In this document: one piece after another, positions 6,551-9,461 of the stretch
Numbering within the stretch: position 1 is the stretch's first letter
Layout of the letters: each line of letters begins with the position of its first letter
From: an uncultured Porphyromonas sp.
GTDB taxonomy: Bacteria; Bacteroidota; Bacteroidia; Bacteroidales; Porphyromonadaceae
DNA: 9,461 bases
Assembly: GCA_900539765.1 (NCBI GenBank)
Contig: UQDF01000067.1
Location: 1 to 9,461, forward strand
Reading direction: 5' to 3'
Notes under the pieces: model-generated
Seen by the model: the letters and a program-made list of their open reading frames with translations, nothing else
The model's database searches: none
Told to the model about the DNA's origin: nothing
Translations under genes and position numbers: made by a program

Positions 6551-9187
6551 TTAGAACTTCATCGTCATACCCATATAGACTGTGCGTGGCTGCGTGGGAC
6601 CGTAGATGTAGGCACTATCACGTCCGCCACCTAGGTCAAAGTCATTTTGGAATGAGTTGAGCAGGTTGTTGGCACCCACGAAGAGTTGCAGAGAAGAAGA
6701 GGTGAAGATGTCGAAGTCGTAAGAGATACGAGCCCCTAGGTCGAAGAAGGAAGGCGTCTTCTCGATACGTCCCCACTTAGGCGCAGCCTCACTAGCATCC
6801 GCTGCCCCCGCCTCACGCTTGCCCTCGGCAACGAGCTCACGATCTATGACAGCACTCTCAGCACCGTACTCGATGATGTGAGGAGCTAGCATACTGCCCG
6901 TATAGTTGCACGTAGCAGTTAGGTTGAGCGTGGAGACGGGATTGTAAGTCAGCGTCAGGTAGCCATAAGTCTTAGGCGTCTTCATGAAGTCGCGACTCGT
7001 GAGCTCTGTATTGACAAAGTTGCCCTCGGCATCTCTGAGGAAGCCATCGGCCGTCTTCGGGCCATTGTTCTCTAGCGTATTGATGTCGCTAGGCTTTTCG
7101 GCAGTTTCGCCCTTGATGAGCGAACGCTCCACGCCCGTGCTCTCAGCTTTGTCCCAGAGGCTCTTAGCAATGGTAAAGCCAGCCTGTACGGTGAAGCGCT
7201 TGTAGGCAACCTTACCCTCGATGTTAGCTCCGTAGACCGAAGCGTCCGAAGCGTTGTAGCGCTCGAAGAGACTAAAGCCGTCACGCTCCTCTAGCGGACG
7301 CGTGTTGAAGGCACCCTGAAGACGAGTGAAGAAGCCCTCGAGAAGGAGGTTAGCCTGCATAGCTCCGTGAGAGAAGTACATATCGTTGCTCAGGTTGAAG
7401 CTGTGGCTATACTCTGGCTTGAGTCCCTCTTCATTGATCACCTTCTGCGCCTCACCCGATACGATACCGACGTGTAGATCCTCGTCGAAGGTCTGAGGCG
7501 CACGAAAGCCCTGTGCGTACGAAGCACGGAGGTTCATCCAGGTAAATGGATTGTAGCGTACCGTAGCACGAGGTGTGAAGATAGGCTTGATAGCCCCTTT
7601 ATCATTCTTGACCATCGAGTGCTCGTCGAGACGTCCACCGAAGAGGAGTGTAAAGGTCTTGTTCGTCCACTCGATCTGAGCGATCTGACTAAAGTTGTGG
7701 ATACGCTGATCTAGATCCTCCGCACGAGGTGTCCCGTCGGGGAGTTTCTGATACTTGAGGATAGGCATCTCATCGTTGAGATGATCGTAGAGATACTCAG
7801 CGCCGACGAGGATGTTGCCCGGCATGAAGAAGAGTCGATCCGTCTTGTAAGAGTACTGAGCACCGCCCATCGCTACATTGCCGTGGGTCAGACCGTAGTT
7901 ATCTCCATAAGCCTCCTTAGGCGTAGAGTGCTTATCGTCAGCCACCTTGTCCTCATCGATACCGCCATAGTAGCTATTGCGGACGATACGCTGACCAGAG
8001 GCGTAGAGCTGCAGATTGTGCTTGTAGTCTGTCGAGTGAGCGTCATAGCGTAGATTACCGCTCAGGATCGAGTGACCGACACTCTCAGCGACTGCAACCA
8101 CATGCTCAGGGCGCTCGAAGTGGTCACCGCCACGACGCTTCTCCTGGATGGAGTGGATCTCAGTGGTGATCTTGTTGTAGGGATTGAGGCGGAAGAAGAG
8201 TTGCGTACCGAGCGCACGGCTCTCTAGCTGTCCTATCTCGGAGAAGCCATCGCCATTGGCATCCCACCCTGTACGTGTACGATGCTGTCCGAAGATCATA
8301 GCACCCATCTCACGGTCAGGGCTGAGGATCGTACCATTGAAAGCGATCGTATTGTCTGGCTCCTTGCCCCCAATGAGTGAGAAGTTTTCGCTCAGTGAGA
8401 AGCTATTGGTCGTAGGCTCCTTGGTGATCACGTTGACCACACCAGCGATAGCGGACGATCCGTAGAGGGCAGAGCCACCACCACGCACGACCTCTACACG
8501 ATCGATCATGTTGGCGGGAAGTTGCTCTAGACCATAGACACCTGCCAGTGCGGAGAAGACCGGACGGCTATCGATCAAGATCTGCGAATAGCGACCGTCG
8601 AGACCGTTGATACGCACCTGGTTGAAGCCACAGTTCTGGCAGTCGTTTTCGACACGGATACCTGGCTTGAAGGCAAGACCACCTGCGAGGTTGACCGCAT
8701 TGTTGAGCTGGAAGCTCTTGTTGTCGATCACCGAGACCAGTGTAGGAGCGTAGCGGCGCAGCGTGCGCTGGCGGTTTGCTGTGACGACCACCTCCTCAAG
8801 CTGGGTGTCATCGAGGATCGCATCAAAGTTGACCTCTAGTGTCTCTCCTTTCTGTAGCGTGACCTCTTTGACCTGCGTCAGATAGCCATCAGCGAGCATC
8901 GTCAAGGTTAGCTTGCCAGGCTTCTGATTGCGAAAGGAGTAGTGTCCCGAAGCATCGGTCGTGACCGAGACGTTGTACTGCTGTATGATGATGGTAGCAC
9001 CAGCAATGTGCTTTCCCGTCGTGGCATCCACTACGTGACCCGTGATATGCGCATCGGCATGAGTAGATACGATGGGCTGCGTGCGCTCAGCCGAGGGAGC
9101 AGCTGGCGTGGCCACCGCCATAGACAACGAGCAGAGAGTCGCAAGGAGTGCGCTCATCGCCCTGATTGGTAGTTTACTGTACTGCAT
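6551..9187 (-). CDS. TonB-dependent outer-membrane receptor (CirA/HmuR-like)
   Basis: This 878-residue protein imports a scarce ligand across the outer membrane using TonB energy. It has a signal peptide (about 1-30: K5/R9 then a hydrophobic ALLATLCSLSMAVA core), a CarboxypepD_reg-like domain (about 48-125), a TonB-box-like LEEVVVTA (130-137), a plug (about 140-257, with LPANMIDRVEVVRGGGSALYGSSAIAGVVNVITK-type sequence near 223-256) and a 22-strand-type barrel ending in Phe878, the usual outer-membrane assembly signal. Notable points are Cys183 and Cys186 in a CQNCG plug motif, a DANGDG loop (309-314), FRAP (561-564) with His572 nearby, and long polar loops around 680-735 and 770-808. FRAP plus His resembles heme receptors, but the second NPNL motif is only loosely present (NEEGLKPE, 585-592). 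There is no SusD partner and it is shorter than SusC. No cobalamin riboswitch was seen upstream. Heme, porphyrin or an iron chelate is the favoured ligand class, at modest confidence. Confidence 0.9.
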   Translation of the reverse strand: MQYSKLPIRAMSALLATLCSLSMAVATPAAPSAERTQPIVSTHADAHITGHVVDATTGKHIAGATIIIQQYNVSVTTDASGHYSFRNQKPGKLTLTMLADGYLTQVKEVTLQKGETLEVNFDAILDDTQLEEVVVTANRQRTLRRYAPTLVSVIDNKSFQLNNAVNLAGGLAFKPGIRVENDCQNCGFNQVRINGLDGRYSQILIDSRPVFSALAGVYGLEQLPANMIDRVEVVRGGGSALYGSSAIAGVVNVITKEPTTNSFSLSENFSLIGGKEPDNTIAFNGTILSPDREMGAMIFGQHRTRTGWDANGDGFSEIGQLESRALGTQLFFRLNPYNKITTEIHSIQEKRRGGDHFERPEHVVAVAESVGHSILSGNLRYDAHSTDYKHNLQLYASGQRIVRNSYYGGIDEDKVADDKHSTPKEAYGDNYGLTHGNVAMGGAQYSYKTDRLFFMPGNILVGAEYLYDHLNDEMPILKYQKLPDGTPRAEDLDQRIHNFSQIAQIEWTNKTFTLLFGGRLDEHSMVKNDKGAIKPIFTPRATVRYNPFTWMNLRASYAQGFRAPQTFDEDLHVGIVSGEAQKVINEEGLKPEYSHSFNLSNDMYFSHGAMQANLLLEGFFTRLQGAFNTRPLEERDGFSLFERYNASDASVYGANIEGKVAYKRFTVQAGFTIAKSLWDKAESTGVERSLIKGETAEKPSDINTLENNGPKTADGFLRDAEGNFVNTELTSRDFMKTPKTYGYLTLTYNPVSTLNLTATCNYTGSMLAPHIIEYGAESAVIDRELVAEGKREAGAADASEAAPKWGRIEKTPSFFDLGARISYDFDIFTSSSLQLFVGANNLLNSFQNDFDLGGGRDSAYIYGPTQPRTVYMGMTMKF

Positions 9188-9229
9188 AGATTATGATTGT
9201 TTGGATGATATATAAGCTTGTTAGTTTGT

Positions 9230-9242
9230 CTCCTTTTTGGAG
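9230..9242. promoter_or_regulatory. Dyad at the receptor transcription start
   Basis: CTCC-TTTTT-GGAG forms a short dyad directly downstream of the -7 box of the receptor promoter, overlapping the predicted start site. It could be a repressor site. It loosely resembles the degenerate last unit (CTCCA-T-TGGAG) of the array at 2709-2826, but it is short enough to be chance. Confidence 0.25.
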
Positions 9243-9245
9243 TGG

Positions 9246-9253
9246 CAAAGATA
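9246..9253 (-). promoter_or_regulatory. -7 promoter box of the receptor gene
   Basis: CAAAGATA on the + strand reads TATCTTTG on the - strand, an exact TAnnTTTG match and the same octamer as in the operon promoter at 2871-2878. The predicted leader is about 55 nt. There is no good -33 TTG at 19-21 nt; TTA at 9271-9273 (spacer 17) is the closest, which may mean the promoter needs an activator. Confidence 0.55.
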
Positions 9254-9316
9254 AGACAACTATCACTCCCTAAGCTCATTTAACCGCAAAATTACTAGCT
9301 ATTGGGTAACGCTCAC

Positions 9317-9358
9317 AGCTCCCCATACCTACCTATTAGTAGAGATTATGGGGCGGCT
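9317..9358. repeat. Imperfect hairpin upstream of the receptor promoter
   Basis: CCCCATA (9321-9327) pairs with TATGGGG (9347-9353). An inner CTAC/GTAG stem (9329-9332/9339-9342) and an outer AGC/GCT pair (9317-9319/9356-9358) add to it. It lies outside the predicted receptor transcript and has no T-run on either side. The rest of 9254-9461 shows no gene; its last bases repeat GAAGT at 9438-9442 and 9457-9461. Confidence 0.35.
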
Positions 9359-9461
9359 CCAAAGCAATCCGACACCTCAATGCCGCAAATCTTACGAGTA
9401 ACCCTTTGCTTTCTAAGTTCATATGCAAGTAAAAAGCGAAGTTTTTTCTCGTTTCGGAAGT

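Noticed and set aside
8184..8465. 93-residue + strand frame inside the receptor gene
   Set aside because: It is antisense to the receptor, with no motif, promoter or plausible composition; treated as a shadow frame, as are the other short overlapping frames in the window.
6551..9187. SusC-type glycan receptor
   Set aside because: There is no SusD gene beside it, the length is below the usual 1000 or so residues, and plug and barrel motifs fit the CirA/HmuR-like group better.
9188..9461. Cobalamin riboswitch controlling the receptor (BtuB hypothesis)
   Set aside because: I saw no B12-box-like sequence or matching architecture, and the predicted leader is only about 55 nt.

Overview
The window reads as chromosomal DNA from a Bacteroidota bacterium, most likely a Porphyromonas. 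The evidence is Bacteroidetes-type -7 boxes (TAnnTTTG) with no Shine-Dalgarno sequences before the genes, an EF-G paralogue of the Bacteroidetes EF-G2 kind, a TonB-dependent receptor with the CarboxypepD_reg-like domain and LEEVVVTA segment typical of the phylum, and moderately GC-rich genes between AT-rich spacers. The GC level looks higher than I would expect of P. gingivalis and would suit the P. asaccharolytica/uenonis group. That species guess is inference.

Layout, left to right. Positions 1-332 hold no gene; they carry a weak promoter candidate and a long stem-loop ahead of fusA2 (333-2489, +), an EF-G paralogue with an eroded GTPase centre. A strong hairpin terminator follows (2521-2556). 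The next spacer (to 2883) contains a striking array of TTTCCA-N5-GGAAAA dyads repeated at an exact 22-bp period (2709-2826). It ends about 20 bp before a consensus promoter whose predicted start site falls almost on the ATG of the next gene.

Three genes on the + strand form a compact operon: a MATE-family multidrug/organic-cation exporter (2884-4296), a four-helix membrane-anchored metallophosphoesterase (4310-5461) and ferrochelatase hemH (about 5466-6455, probably a TTG start). The operon ends in a bidirectional hairpin terminator (6473-6517) shared with a convergent gene on the - strand. That gene, an 878-residue TonB-dependent outer-membrane receptor (6551-9187), has its promoter near 9246-9253. 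The last 200 bp are non-coding and hold a hairpin and the beginning of what may be a short repeat.

How the genes may work together: HemH inserts iron into protoporphyrin IX, and the facing receptor has FRAP-like and downstream-His features reminiscent of heme/porphyrin receptors. In a heme-dependent Porphyromonas this could be a porphyrin-handling neighbourhood: import (receptor), metallation (HemH) and export (MATE). Only the gene order and the motifs are seen; the shared role is a hypothesis. The most unusual non-coding signal is the 22-bp dyad array before the operon, and the most unusual protein-level signal is the loss of catalytic GTPase residues in the EF-G paralogue.
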